Source: Rhodamnia argentea
Lineage: Eukaryota; Streptophyta; Magnoliopsida; Myrtales; Myrtaceae
Reading direction: 5' to 3'
Assembly: GCF_020921035.1 (NCBI RefSeq)
Contig: NC_063156.1
Span: forward strand, 13,218,501-13,282,500
DNA: 64,000 nucleotides
Shown: one piece after another, positions 25,412 through 36,949 of the stretch
How positions within the stretch are numbered: the first letter of the stretch is position 1
How the letters are laid out: every line of letters begins with the position of its first letter
Translations under genes and position numbers: made by a program
Notes under the pieces: generated by a model
The model's database searches: none
What the model was told of the DNA's origin: nothing
What the model saw: only the letters and a program-made list of their open reading frames with translations

Positions 25412-25759
25412 TGTCACGGACTCTAAGTTACGTGACTCAACGGATGGAATTCTCCCGTACTTACGTAGCATCCGTTAGTAGAGCTTGTGGCGTCACGGTG
25501 AAGAGTAAGTAGTGTAGAAGGGTTGGTAAAACTTGTTAGAAGTGGCGTCTATGTGGTTTGTGCTATGAGTTATAGGATAAAAAGATTATATCTCTAAAGA
25601 ACTCTGAATGCGGGATTGACTTCCCATACATAAACTAATTAGGAGCTAATACCGCTCTCATTATGAGGCTATGGTAAGGTGAAATCAATTGTTGTGCTTA
25701 AGTGTTACGTGTATCTCACCCGGTGAACTGGATGCCCGGTCCAAGTTGGGTGCGTTACA
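25412..25759 (+). mobile_element. Gypsy-type LTR remnant (348 bp)
   Basis: A purine run GTGGGGGAGA (25401-25410), like the polypurine tract of Ty3/gypsy elements, is followed by TGTCACGGACTCTAAG. The putative LTR ends at GTGCGTTACA (25759). The ends are short inverted repeats (TGTCACG and CGTTACA, 6 of 7 matched) with TG...CA termini. Upstream sequence (about 25140-25400) could be decayed internal region, but no protein motif survives. A direct repeat of about 50 bp (25073-25122 and 25919-25975, sharing ATAATTAAATATT and CAGTTTAAG) brackets the region. Confidence 0.5.
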
Positions 25760-27664
25760 ATCTCATACGAGAAGCTATTCGTCATATTGTTCTTAGGAAT
25801 AGCCATAGAGGGAAGGCTCATAAGGTGTTCTAGACTCGCTAGAAGGCGCATGGACTATTCCGTGATCAAGAATCCGTCGGCTCGTGATAAAAGACCGGAT
25901 TAAGCGTGGAGGAAAGTAACATAATAATTAAATATTAAACTGTGCCTTCATATAATAGTTTAAGCTTTTAGAACAGATGATAGTGGTCCTACAAAATCTC
26001 ACACCACGCGCTTTCATATTGCCTCCAACCATTGCCTTTGATGAGGTGAGCTATGTGCGCGTGTCTCGCTGTTTGTGTATGTGAGCGCGCACATGGAAGT
26101 GATCGATGGCTTCGATGCCATGGCGTAGAACTTTGTCGTCGATGTTGCGGTAACCACAGAGCGAGAGAGAGAAGAGCAGAGAGACTGCTGTTGGTGGCGG
26201 CCAATGATACCGACGACTTGATGTCGTGGTGTCCGACAGGGTTAGCGGTACGATTATGTGAGCCAAAAGAGTTATTTCAAGGAGGAGGGCGAGAAAAAGG
26301 GCAAAGTATTCTCGGAAAGGGGAACGATTGTTCTTCTAAATAAACGCAGAATCGTACCAAGTTGAGGGTATAAAGTTGTAGTCTTAGAATTAGTAGATGA
26401 TTTCGGAAATTCCACCTGTAGTTTCATCCCGTATGTTGTGATAATTTCATGATGTCCACTACATACCATCGCCAAATTGAACATCCCTGAGTAACTCGTG
26501 ACACTTGGTTTTTTTTTATGGCCGGCTTGATTGACTCAGACATCAACGTCAGGTGTGGGCAGAAAATTGAGCAGGCCAGTCACCGGCATCGACGTGCGAT
26601 TGGGTACAGAGGACGTACATCGCCAACATCCCCGGACCGTTATTGCCACCCCATATATTCTTTGAGAGCTCTCTTTTGTGTTCTTTAATGTTTGTTGATA
26701 TGAATTTTTATATGTTTTAGTCAAACGAAAAGCACCGAAAATCCCAGCAAACGTCGCTTTATCATGTCCTAAGACTAGACGATGTTGGGGGGTGGGGGTG
26801 GGGGGTGCGAGGCTAAGGAAGGATGCCCGCCAATTGAATCGCCGTGATGCCGACATCCCGAGATCGTAGGATCACGGCCTAACACGTCGATGTCATGCAC
26901 ACCGAATCTCTCGCCAAGCTTGTGCTGTTCACAAGTCAATTGGCATGGTCTACGGTACATCTTATGTCAATAAAGCCGATATCGCCCTTGATACAGTCAA
27001 TACATCACAGGGTCGATATCTCCTTCCGCATGGTCAAATATCTACTTTGGCTTTTCTTAGATGTCGATGCTCATATAATTCCCTCTAATTTACTGTACAA
27101 ATAAAAATAAGTAGGTAAAATGAAATTATGCGATTGAGTCGCGTCGCCGACAAGTTATATCCCAATTTTATTCACATTAGTCAAAAGAAAAAACAAAACA
27201 AAAAAAAGTCGCTAAAAAATTAAACAAGTTCAACGTACTCGATGCTACTTATCTGCACTACTTGATTCATTTAAATCCTACCAATTTATGTCGTGCTAGG
27301 GGCGTTTTAGGAATTGTATTTCTATGTATCGGAAGATAAAAAAGACCACGCAAAAAGTAGAAATTCAAACATTCTAAAACCTTGTATGATCGATGACAAG
27401 GAAAGAGAAAAACCCGTGTAACGTATGCACAACATGTAATCTAATCAGAAATTCATTGCCAGACAGGCCCAGAACATCTCTTGATCATAAAGAAATCAAG
27501 ACTAGCTTTTATACTATTTCCCATTAGCAAGATGGTAGCTAGAAATCCGAAGGCCCTGTAATTTGCGAAGTTCACTTGCGCTGGAGATAGTCAAAACTCG
27601 AGCCGAGCTTGTTGTATATACGCCTGAGGACGACGCAATCAGAATGGCATTACCGAATCTGTTC
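25760..27664. other. Intergenic region downstream of the aspartyl-tRNA synthetase gene
   Basis: I see no gene here. Open frames around 26051-26343 and 26536-26856 are short, lack recognisable motifs and overlap each other on opposite strands. The last few hundred bases before 27665 are the 3' UTR side of the synthetase gene. Confidence 0.45.
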
Positions 27665-30600
27665 TCACGGGGAGATTCTAAGTGGATCGCGAGGGAAAAG
27701 AGAGGTTTTCCTAATATTGTTGAGGCCGCAGAAGAGCATAACTACCCGCTCCAGTCCCACTCCGAAGCCCCCATGTGGTGGTGCACCATACCTGCACAGA
27801 ATCACCATCGTTATGTCCCGTCATAATGGAGAGGAATAATCATGTTCAGCTTGATCAACTAGCTGACCAGGCACCGAACATGGACCAACAGAGCTGACTC
27901 AACCACTGCATCAATGAAAGCAAAAGAAACCGACTTTTTGGAGAACAAAGACGATCAAACTAAATTACCTAAAAGAGTCGACGTATGTTTCAATGGTCTT
28001 CACTTCAATTCCAATTGCCTCAGCACGCTTGATAAGAAGTTCAGGAACATGGACACGCTGAGCTCCTGATATGATCTCCTCGCCTGGGGACAAAATGATA
28101 CAAATCAGAAGTTTGCAATGGACTATGGGTCGAATGCAAGGTGAGTAGGTTAAAAGAGTCATATGGGCAACTCTCAAGCATCTATAGCTCATTCATGTGA
28201 AGAGACATGAGATTTACTGGGGGTTGTTGGAAAAGGGTTTGGAGTTATGGAAGATATCTCCGTCTAGGACTTCCTGGTATATAAAAAATCAATGGAACCC
28301 ATGGTTCTCCCGAGAGTTCAAGCCTTCCCTTCCAAGCAAATTCCTCCCTATGTTTCTTTTCTAACAATTTGAACATGCATTTTAAACAATACCAAACCAA
28401 CTGTAAGGCCAAATAATCATACTAAGGCATAACTCCCAAACCATCAATCAGAGAAAGAAGGTATAGAATGGCCGAAATATTTACCTCTAATAAAAACATC
28501 AAATGAATTACTGTAGGCAGGATCATCACAGCATGGCATGGTGTAGAATGGCCTAACAGCCAAAGGATATCGATGAAGTATATAGAACTCGGTGCCATAC
28601 CTAAGAATAAAGGAAAGCTTGGTAAGTTATCATAGCCAAAAGTAATAGCAATAACAATCAGAAGCCTAACTTAGAACTTCAGGCACATCAAAGATTCTTT
28701 AATTTATATTACTTTTCTAGAACCAGCTGACCCAACTTCCTCTCTACTTCTGTGCTCAAGTCACCAAAAGGATCAATCTCAATGCCAGCATCCTGTACAA
28801 GCATAGTAATGTCAGAACAGTGTGAGGATGGTGCTCATTTTTCAAGTATTCAATTTGTAAGTTGATGTGATCTATGCATGCTATTAGACAATGAAATGGC
28901 TTGAGAAACTCAATGCACTCATTCTGAGGGAGACAGGAAATCAAACTCCAAAAAGCAATAAATAAGAAGCAACCAACCCTTCTTTGATTAGTTAAATCTC
29001 AGTCTGAGGATGCTTCTTTAGATTTAGCTAATGTTAAGAGCTTCCTGCTGAAACAACATGATTTTCCCTACGCAATCTATAGTAAAATTCACTAAATCCG
29101 AAAATCCAGCAAAAAAACCTGTCAATCAGAAAATATTTGCTAAAAATTGGCCCAAAATAAATGCTGGAACTCAAAAATATAAAATGCATCCATTAGAGTA
29201 AAAGCAAATTATATACTAACTAGCACGGATCAAATAAGGGTGAGTTTAGGAATGTTATTATATATTAACTAGCATGCATCCTATGAGGGTGAGTTTAGGA
29301 ATGTCATTACATTTGGAAAGCTCCTTTAAAGAAGGGGCTTTGAATCAACATTCACCCGCTTAAAGTAGTTCAGTGTTTAGTAAATAGTATGTTCCAATCC
29401 CATAAGACACTATAGTTCGGTGAAAACTACACTTAAAAAATCTTTGATCATTCCTATTAACAAAATTTAAGAATTATCTCAAGGTTGGTATTTAGCTATA
29501 AATAGCGGAACATGTGCGTTATATGATATACTAATTAAATAAAAGAACAATTAATGAAGAAAAGATTCTAGAATGTTGGCAAAAAAAGAGCAAAGGATGC
29601 AGATCGATCCGCGAAAACAGGACTAAAGTGACTGATGATGAGACGGAACGGGGTCCAGATTGGCGTACATTATTCTAGGGCTTTTGTGAGCGAGTGTGCT
29701 GGGGAGAGAGAGAGATGTGGTGGTTCTGTTGAAATTCAAGGCAGGGATATATCACTTATGAAGATGAAGGCAACCGTCAACCTTGCAATTGAATCCCAAC
29801 GCCACCAGCTATGTAGCTAGTGAAGAATTGCAAGGGAACTGGTTTTCAGAAAGTAGAGTCATAGAGGGCAAAATTGGAATTATGGAGTCCACATATGGGT
29901 AGAATGGGAAAACTTGAAAATCCATTAATTCCCTTGCATTTGCATTCTGAAAATATTAAAATACCAACGCAGGTCAGGCCCTGCATTGAGAAAACCACCT
30001 TTCGAAAGCAAAAGTAAAAGAAGTTCATATTTCTCTTGCCACTTCCAAAGAGACTTTAAAACATAATGTCTATGTTAGAAGATAGCCTCAGGGTATTGAG
30101 CCCCTAGAAGCACATTTAGGACTGGAGAGATACCTATGATCGTGGGAAGATGGACCTACACATATCAAGGAGATGAGTCAGTTGCTCTAAGTAGTTGATG
30201 GTACCAAAGCTATCCAACTCTACTTAACCAAGCCAACAATCTGCCCCCAATGTACACCTAAATGGCATATCATTGTAATTCACACTTTTTCATGGTTCCT
30301 CTTCCAACAGAATAAGTCATCAGGTAAGAGCAGTGTTACCACAAACAGTTGGTTTCATCTAGAAGCAGCAAACAAAAGATCAGTTTAAGAAAACTCATGG
30401 TCCTACTTTTGACATAGAAGTGATTGAACCAATATTTTGCCACTCTATTTGTTCTCTTTTTCTTTTTTTTAATACAAGCAGTAATATTAGCTGCTGAAAA
30501 TTTTTTCCTCACCTTGAGCATTTGAACCCCTTCTTGGAATGTAAGCCGCAAGGTCTTTCTCAAGTACTGCAATTACAAGTTACAGCCCATGAGTTGCATT

Positions 30601-32411
30601 TTCATGATAAGTACCTACTGTACCGAGAATTGCCAAAAAAAAAAAAAAAGGTAGATCATATCATAACCTTCAAAGGTTCAAACGGATATTGTCTTCCAAC
30701 AGCTTCAAGTTCTTTCTTGCAACTAGCATTCAATGAGTCGAACATTGTAACGAACAAACGGTCCACAATGTCCATTACCTGCGCATGAAATTCTAGTTTA
30801 CTCGACTGAACTTAAGCACAAGATAAATGAATAAGTATCCACTCCCACCTCAAAATAGTGCTTCTTAATCTCCATTTCAACATCAAGGCCAGTAAATTCA
30901 CACAAATGCCTGTGTGTGTAGGAGTCTTCTGCCCTAAAAACAGGGCCAATCTCAAAAACACGCCCAAAATCACCACAAATGGCCATTTGCTTGTGAAGCT
31001 GAGGTGACTGTGCCAGGCATGCAGGGCGCCCTTTATAGTCCAGTTTAAAAACAGCAGAACCTCCTTCACTGGATCCAGCTATCAGTTTCGGCGTATGGAT
31101 TTCAATAAAGCCTCCAGATAACAAGAACTGCCTAAATATCTGCACGATGTTGAATCATATAAATTCAAGTGTTAGACTCAAAACAACAAACGTACGCCGC
31201 ATAATGCATACATCCAGAGCATCAGCATCTTATCTTAAGATATTGGACTACAGGTCATATGGAGATTGGAGACTAGAAAAAACAACCCTTTCACACTTGA
31301 AGTAAACAGAAACAAAGGTAAAAGAGTTCCCCAGGTCTCCTATCATATCACCCCGTGCATTATAAAGCTTCACTGTGTTTTGAAACATTTACTCCTCGAT
31401 GATTGGAGGAAACTATTTCCTAATTCAACATTTTGCATCTAGAAATCTTGCAGTTCCTTACTGAAAGTACAGAAAAGAAAGCAAGTCAAAATAATGTCAC
31501 CTCCTACTAGTTGTTGATTAAGGCATGGTTTGAGGAAGAGGGGACATAAGAAATGCAATGAGTTTGTTGAATTTCGTCAGGAATGGAGATAAGGGGAAGC
31601 TCACATTGCTAACTTGACTCTGGATTCGAAAGATTCCTTGGTTGGCAGGCGTGCGTATGTCGAGGACTCTGAAATTTAACCTCGTGTCCTGATTAACGCG
31701 AACTAGCTGCTCTCCAGCCTGCAAATTTGGCAAACACGGAACATAAACAGGAGACCCTAGCCTTCACACATAAAGTCGAGAGATGAAACGACTGTCAGGG
31801 AGAAAGACCTGGAGAGCCTTCTCGATTTCGGCTTCGCTGCGAGCAGCGTCCTCAAGATTGATGGGAAGGGTGGGCAAGGCCTTGTCGACGCAATAGATCT
31901 TGCTGACCTGAATCTCCACCTGCTGGGAAGCGCCCTTGATCGGGGAGGAAGGGACGGTGAGGGAGCCATGGACGTCGACAATGGACTCGCGATTCAAGGA
32001 GGCGACGAACTTCACCATCTGCCTGCTGACCAGGCCTTCCTTCTCCGTCACGACGCACTGCACGGTGAACCCCCTCTCCCTCACCACCACAAACGCCATC
32101 TTCTTCCCCACCGCCCTTATCGTCTGGGCCCTCCCCCTCACCAACACGATCCTCCCATCCATCCCCTCCCCCAGCTCCCCTACCTCCGTGTACGGCTCTC
32201 CCACCTCCTCCTTCGACTGCAGCTCCGACAGCGGCACCTCGCCGTACTTCTCCGCCAGGGGATCCTCCTCGTCCGGGGCAGCCGCGGCCGCGACGGCGGA
32301 CGAGGCCTCCTGGCGGCGGCGCAGCTTCTCCAGCTTGGCCTCCTCTTTCTTGGCGGCCTTCTTGCTCACCTTGGGTTGCTCCGACGCCGGGGCTTCCGCT
32401 TCCGACGACAT
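27665..32411 (-). CDS. IBI1: Aspartate--tRNA ligase, cytoplasmic (536 aa)
   Basis: This class II synthetase charges tRNA-Asp with aspartate in the cytosol. Nine coding exons were read: 32411-31809, 31718-31605, 31139-30849, 30778-30668, 30566-30513, 28792-28713, 28600-28485, 28083-27969, 27791-27665; all junctions keep frame. Residues 1-60 are a Lys/Glu/Ala-rich extension typical of eukaryotic AspRS. An OB-fold anticodon-binding domain follows (about 85-200). The catalytic domain has QSPQLHKQ (283-290), motif 2 with FRAED (307-311) and the THRH loop, and motif 3 GVGLER (505-510), ending [11 protein letters not shown]. The ATG at 32411 is the first in frame; the frame stays open upstream only through a GTG and a GA microsatellite. 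The fifth intron (28793-30512) is 1.7 kb. In Arabidopsis the cytosolic paralogue IBI1 also binds beta-aminobutyric acid in induced resistance. The symbol rests on family membership; I cannot separate it from the second cytosolic paralogue. Confidence 0.95.
29211..29308. repeat. Two-unit tandem repeat (about 49 bp) in a synthetase intron
   Basis: ATATACTAACTAGCACGGAT with following GGGTGAGTTTAGGAATGTTA is repeated once as ATATATTAACTAGCATGCAT with GGGTGAGTTTAGGAATGTCA. It lies inside the 1.7-kb intron of the aspartyl-tRNA synthetase gene. The copies differ at several positions, so the duplication is not recent. Confidence 0.75.
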
Positions 32412-32439
32412 GGTGAAACGCGGCAGTCTGTGAGGGAGC

Positions 32440-32462
32440 GAGAGAGAGAGAGAGAGAGAGAG
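32440..32462. repeat. (GA)n microsatellite in the synthetase 5' UTR
   Basis: A GA run of about 11 units lies about 30 bp upstream of the synthetase start codon and reads CT on the mRNA strand. CT-rich leaders like this are common in plant housekeeping genes, including the RPA3 and 59673 genes of this window. Confidence 0.85.
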
Positions 32463-32522
32463 GAGAAAAGGAGACGGCGGGCGAGAGAAGAGGGAAGAAC
32501 AAAACCTAAACCTCAGTCCCAC

Positions 32523-34180
32523 GCTAAGCGCGATGTTCCCTTCTGCCCTATTGGCCGGGAAAAAAACTTCCTCATTATTGAGGAATATTCAGAAAAAGGA
32601 ATAAAATTACGAAAATCCTGAAAATTTTTGCGCGGAATGAAATTGAGTCGTATCAAAATTTCAAAATCATTTAATTTTGTTGCTCGTTGAAGTGTGATTT
32701 GATTCTGACCAAAAAAAAGTATGATCTGATTAGACCAAAAAAAAAAAATACCTAGAATGACGATAAATTGTGATAAAATGAGAAAAAATTCGTAAATATG
32801 CTCATCATAACTTTCGATTATGTTGGTAATTATGTAAATGTCGGATTCGAATTCACATGTATTTTGTCTTATCCTCATGTAAAAATTGTCTGTCTAGTCA
32901 AGTATCAAGGGAGCGAATGGTAACCATTCTATTTTTTTCGTTTTTTTCTATTTTCCTATTTTCGAGAACATATTTAGAACATAAATTCTTTTGATAAAAT
33001 AATTTTATTTTTATATTTTCAAGATAAAATTTTAGCTTGAGAAAAATAGGTTTGGAACATAAATGAGAAGTACAAATTTTCTATTTTTTTTATTTTTAGA
33101 ACAAAAATAGAAATAAGAATTTTTCTCGTCTCTCGCTTCCTCTCTCTTGCGAATCGCCGATCCGTTGGTCTTCGGCCGCAAGTCGAATAATAAAAAAAAA
33201 AAAAGAGTTTCAAAGAAAATTCAACATTGACTATAATGCTTCAATGCATTTTCATTTTCTTTTTTTTTCCTTTTTTTTTTTATATATCGTCTCTTTAAGT
33301 GACTTCGGTTGAATTTTACAACTAAACACCACATCTAATTTTCTGACAAATCCGATGCCCACTAGACTCGCTCAAAAAACAACATTTCAACCAGTAGCCC
33401 TTTTTTTTTTCCGGCCTGGCCACCGTTCATTATAGGAAACGGAGGTGGGGAGTTCGATCCCCACCATACAACCTCCGTTAAGGAGCTATTAAGAAAAAAA
33501 AATACAAATAAATCATTTTTTTTTTCAAGTTATGATTCTTAGATGATTATTGAAAAAGCTCCAACATCAAAGTCAATACCGTATGATAATTTTGATATCA
33601 GTATTGTCTTCTTCTATCTATCCACAATGAACTTAGTATGGACGAGCAACTGGACCGACTCGCAAGGCCCTAGTCTCGTTCCCACTTCTGAAATATCGAA
33701 AACCGGCTTTGACCATTTTGGTTCCCAATTCTATATTCAAAATCAAATGATTCTATTTCTGAATTCTCGAAAATTTGAAGCCAAATCGATTTGGACCGTT
33801 TGATTCTTAGTAACTAATTTTTACATCTTTTGTAAAGCAGAAAATATTTGAAGTTGTACGTGTTTGGCGTATTATTCTCAAGTAAGAACATTCGTATTCA
33901 TGTTCTGACACAAAGCAAATTGTACGTACAATAAAGACGTATAGTTTTTTTTTTTAAAGAAATATGTCATTCATATATGAGAATATATGAGATTTGTCAC
34001 AATAGACGTTCAACGGCCGATCAATAGATCCGATAATAAGGACACGCCGAGCTCTCCTACTCCGTTCACAATAGCCTACGGTGGGCGTGTAAGATCGACT
34101 CTCTCAACACCATCGTCTTGCATAGACATGTTTCAACATTGATGACATGTAGTACAATACGCCTATTTTTTTTTTTTTTT
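32523..34180. other. Intergenic, with repeat remnants including a possible SINE piece
   Basis: A family E-like left end occurs near 32910 (GGGAGCGAATGGTAACCATTC) without a matching right end. At about 33405-33470, GGCCACCGTTCATTATAGG and GTGGGGAGTTCGATCCCCAC resemble a tRNA-derived box B region (GGTTCGANTCC-like). This could be a SINE remnant, but no box A, cloverleaf or target duplication was found, so it is not called a tRNA. No gene is seen. Confidence 0.35.
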
Positions 34181-34248
34181 GGGATTTGCGAAACCGTGCA
34201 TCGCACGTGACTTTCGCTGGGCTCGGAAGGCCCACTCAGGCGTTCTGC

Positions 34249-34256
34249 GCGGGAAT
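34249..34256 (+). promoter_or_regulatory. E2F-type site upstream of RPA3
   Basis: GCGGGAAT (ATTCCCGC on the other strand) matches the broad plant E2F consensus WTTSSCSS and sits just upstream of the CT-rich leader (34281-34302) of the RPA3 gene. E2F sites are typical of S-phase genes such as RPA subunits. A single 8-bp match can occur by chance, so the support is the context. Confidence 0.4.
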
Positions 34257-34280
34257 GAAATCGACTCTCTCCCTCCTCAT

Positions 34281-34408
34281 TCTCTCTCTCTCTCTCTCTC
34301 TCCCCAATTTGATTTCACCGCCATTTAAGGAGTCCCGCTCTTCCGTCCCTTTTGGAGTCGCTTCAACTCTTCCCCCGCCGCCGCCGCCGCCGCCGGTCGT
34401 TCTTCAGG
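34281..34408 (+). other. Probable 5' UTR exon of RPA3
   Basis: A (TC)11 tract at 34281-34302 and a (CCG)n tract at about 34377-34396 lead to TTCTTCAG|GTAAAACC, a good donor at 34409. A second short non-coding exon (34941-34968) is suggested by CTCAAAAG|ATTACG and ACG|GTATG. These leader exons are inferred from splice-like signals only. Confidence 0.45.
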
Positions 34409-35200
34409 TAAAACCCTGATTCCCAATAATCGTTTGTCATCAGGTTTCTTGGCGTTTCTGGCTTCTCTCTCGGCTTTAATCGGGATTCCCGTGCGATTTT
34501 TGGGATTCTACATGTGAAATCGAGAGAAGAAATGAGATGCGCTTGGCTAGCTTGTGGCTGGTCCTATGGCTTAGGGTGTCGTGTTTGGTGTGCTTGATGT
34601 GGGCCGACGAAATCGAGGTTTCTGTGGTGCAATCTGTGGTTCGACCTTCACGAGTGGTCGAAGCCTAGGGTCTGGGTCTTCATTCTCAATTCTGGAGGCT
34701 CATGGGGTTGGTCCAGTTTGTCCTTGGTTTTAAAGAAAACAATCAGTCTGTGGTGATAAAATATGTTGACCCCTTGCTCATGTCTGTAATCTTCCCTATG
34801 GCTGTAAGCTCTTAGCTTGTTAGATTCGACAGTTGTTTGCTCCACATATTAGCTAACCATTCCTCAGTTATATTACGGCTTGATCGCTGTTGTAATTTCA
34901 AACTTGTTTTCTCTCTAATTGCTGATTTTAATCTCAAAAGATTACGAGCCGGAGCAGCTGAAATGACGGTATGTTGAGCAATCTTGTACGAGTGCCAAGT
35001 GAAAAATTTGAAGTAGGACTACTTTTGGTGTTGCGGGATGGGTTTCTTCTTATGTTTTCCTACTTTACGTAATTAAACCCTGGCATGGACATCAATAGGC
35101 CCATCATGATCGTGTGGTCTACAATACTAGATATAATAGCAGGCGAAGCTCTCTTGAGAGCATCTAAATAAGGTTCCCATGTTCAGTTGCAGAGCTAGTC

Positions 35201-36597
35201 ATGGACACGTCAAATCCGACAGTTTTCGTGAATGCCGAGTTGCTTGGAAGGTATGTTGGACGGAAGGTTCGGGCAGTAATTCAGGTTATTCGAAATGATG
35301 GCGCGGCGGTAATTGGAAAATCTACTGACGAGAAGCAGATCACTGTAAAGGGCTTGCCGCCTTCTCAACTCACAACTTTTGTCGAGGTTATTGGGATTGC
35401 TGATGGTCAAAATTCCATTGCTGCTGATAAGTGGACCAACTTTGGTGATAATTTCGGTATGCTTTTCAGCTCTTGAAGATTTTTCAGTTTTTTTTTTTTT
35501 TTAATTTTTGGACTAACTTCTCGTCTCTGTTTGATCAATTAGCCCCTTTTGCATTAAGAAGGAAGGTCAATGCTTTAGTGAAGCGAAGCTAAAATTTTAG
35601 TAATAGTGGAGAGCTCGTAGTCGCGGCCTTTCTTCATATCAACTGTATCTGAATTCTGAATGTTATCTTGGGTAATAATTGGATAAAAGAATCCATATGA
35701 CCAATTCCTCTCCTGAAAAATGTCCTAGTCATTATGACCAACCTTTTGAAGCCTTGTAGCATAACCGTTCTTACTATTGTGAATGAGCTCTCCATAGCAT
35801 CTAAACACCAAGGTCTGTTCTGTTGTGGGATGGGATGTGTATGTCGTTGAGTAAAAAAAATTGAATAGTTAGGCGAAAATGAATGCACTTAATCTCCTCC
35901 ACTTTTTCAGTTGTTAAGAGCAAGAAATGAGGCCCTCATTTAGTTTCACTTAGCAGAAAGCTGATTGTTCCTTGCTAAGAAAATAAAACAACCCAAACAT
36001 AGGATTTTTCACAGTTTTACTATCCCGTTGCATAAGAATGCCGGTTTTGGCAGCCTTGTTTCATTGAGAATGGAAACAATGCCGTGTCCTACTCTCAACT
36101 GTAAAAGGTGCTTGAGTAGGTCTTGATCTATATTTAGGTTTTTTCTTTGTCTGACTCAGCTGGTTGATTTATGTTTAGCTGTGGGATCATTACGGATGTT
36201 AATGAGTTAGGTAGGTTTCTATTTACAATGAAATTGTTCTGTTTGAATCTGTTTCTGGGTAACATTAGGTTGCATATCGAATGAAGTGAAAATTGCTCAG
36301 TTCATACCTAGCTGTTGGGAAATGTCTAAATTTCTGGAGCACCCTTATTGCTTCCCAGTGACTAGTAAGCTGAGCACTTAACTTGCTGAGGACTTGTACA
36401 TGCAAATTCTGCTTATCAGTCACTGATGTCCATGCCAGAACATATGAATCATTTATGCTGCATTGCATGTCTTTGTAGACTTTGATATGAGTTTCACTGT
36501 TTGTTTTGAATGACTTTTTTATTCTTTGCCAGACATCTTTACTTACAACAAACTTTGTCAACTCGCGAACGGCGAATACCAACACCTATTTCTTTGA
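35201..36597 (+). CDS. RPA3: Replication protein A 14 kDa subunit, RPA3 (106 aa)
   Basis: RPA3 is the smallest subunit of the heterotrimeric single-stranded DNA-binding protein used in replication, repair and recombination in the nucleus. Two coding exons were read: 35201-35456 and 36533-36597, joined at a split Asp codon (G|AC) to give FGDNFDIFTYNKLCQLAN. The protein is 106 aa, close to the roughly 107 aa of plant RPA14. It is a single OB fold: FVNAELLGRYVGRKVRAVIQV forms the first strands, followed by QITVKGLPPSQLTTFVEVIG, with the C-terminal helix NKLCQLANGEYQHLFL used for trimerisation. The start follows a likely splice acceptor (TTGCAG, 35187-35192) in the leader. The intron (35457-36532) has no coding content. 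The next 2.5 kb downstream begins a duplicated non-coding unit. Confidence 0.93.
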
Positions 36598-36949
36598 GGA
36601 GATATGAGATCCCTGCAGGTGAAGCTCAAAGGTTTCTGCTGTATCACGCATGCTAGGAGCGATAAAAGCATGAATGATGAGTCTGCTTTATTCGTGCGAC
36701 CTCTTTATTGTAGAAAGCTTTAGGTACTGTTAAGTCATGTGGTATGATGCTCTTGACGTCAGGGTTTAATTTCTATTAGAGATACCTATGTTTTGAATTC
36801 ATCAGAAGTGAAATTGACATGTTCTTGAGCCTATCTTTGATCCTCAGAGGTGAGAGAACTTTTGTTAGGTTGTTGAAGAAGGTTAAGGTAGGTAAGAAGA
36901 ACCATTCCCTTGGATTTGCAATTTTTGCCCACATATATCTGTGGATAAC

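Noticed and set aside
32412..32522. A 37-residue N-terminal extension of the aspartyl-tRNA synthetase, rich in Ser, Leu and Arg, that could be an organelle targeting peptide
   Set aside because: The upstream frame is open but the first codon is GTG, not ATG, and the Leu-Ser run comes from a CT microsatellite in the leader. The ATG at 32411 is the natural start.
31936..32621. Two long + strand frames opposite the first exon of the aspartyl-tRNA synthetase
   Set aside because: GC-rich coding sequence gives few stops in antisense frames. The proteins are low-complexity His/Leu or Ser/Thr runs without motifs.
33440..33470. Possible tRNA gene around GTGGGGAGTTCGATCCCCAC
   Set aside because: Only a T-arm-like hairpin is present. 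No D-arm, anticodon arm or acceptor stem pairs at the right spacing, so at most it is a SINE remnant.
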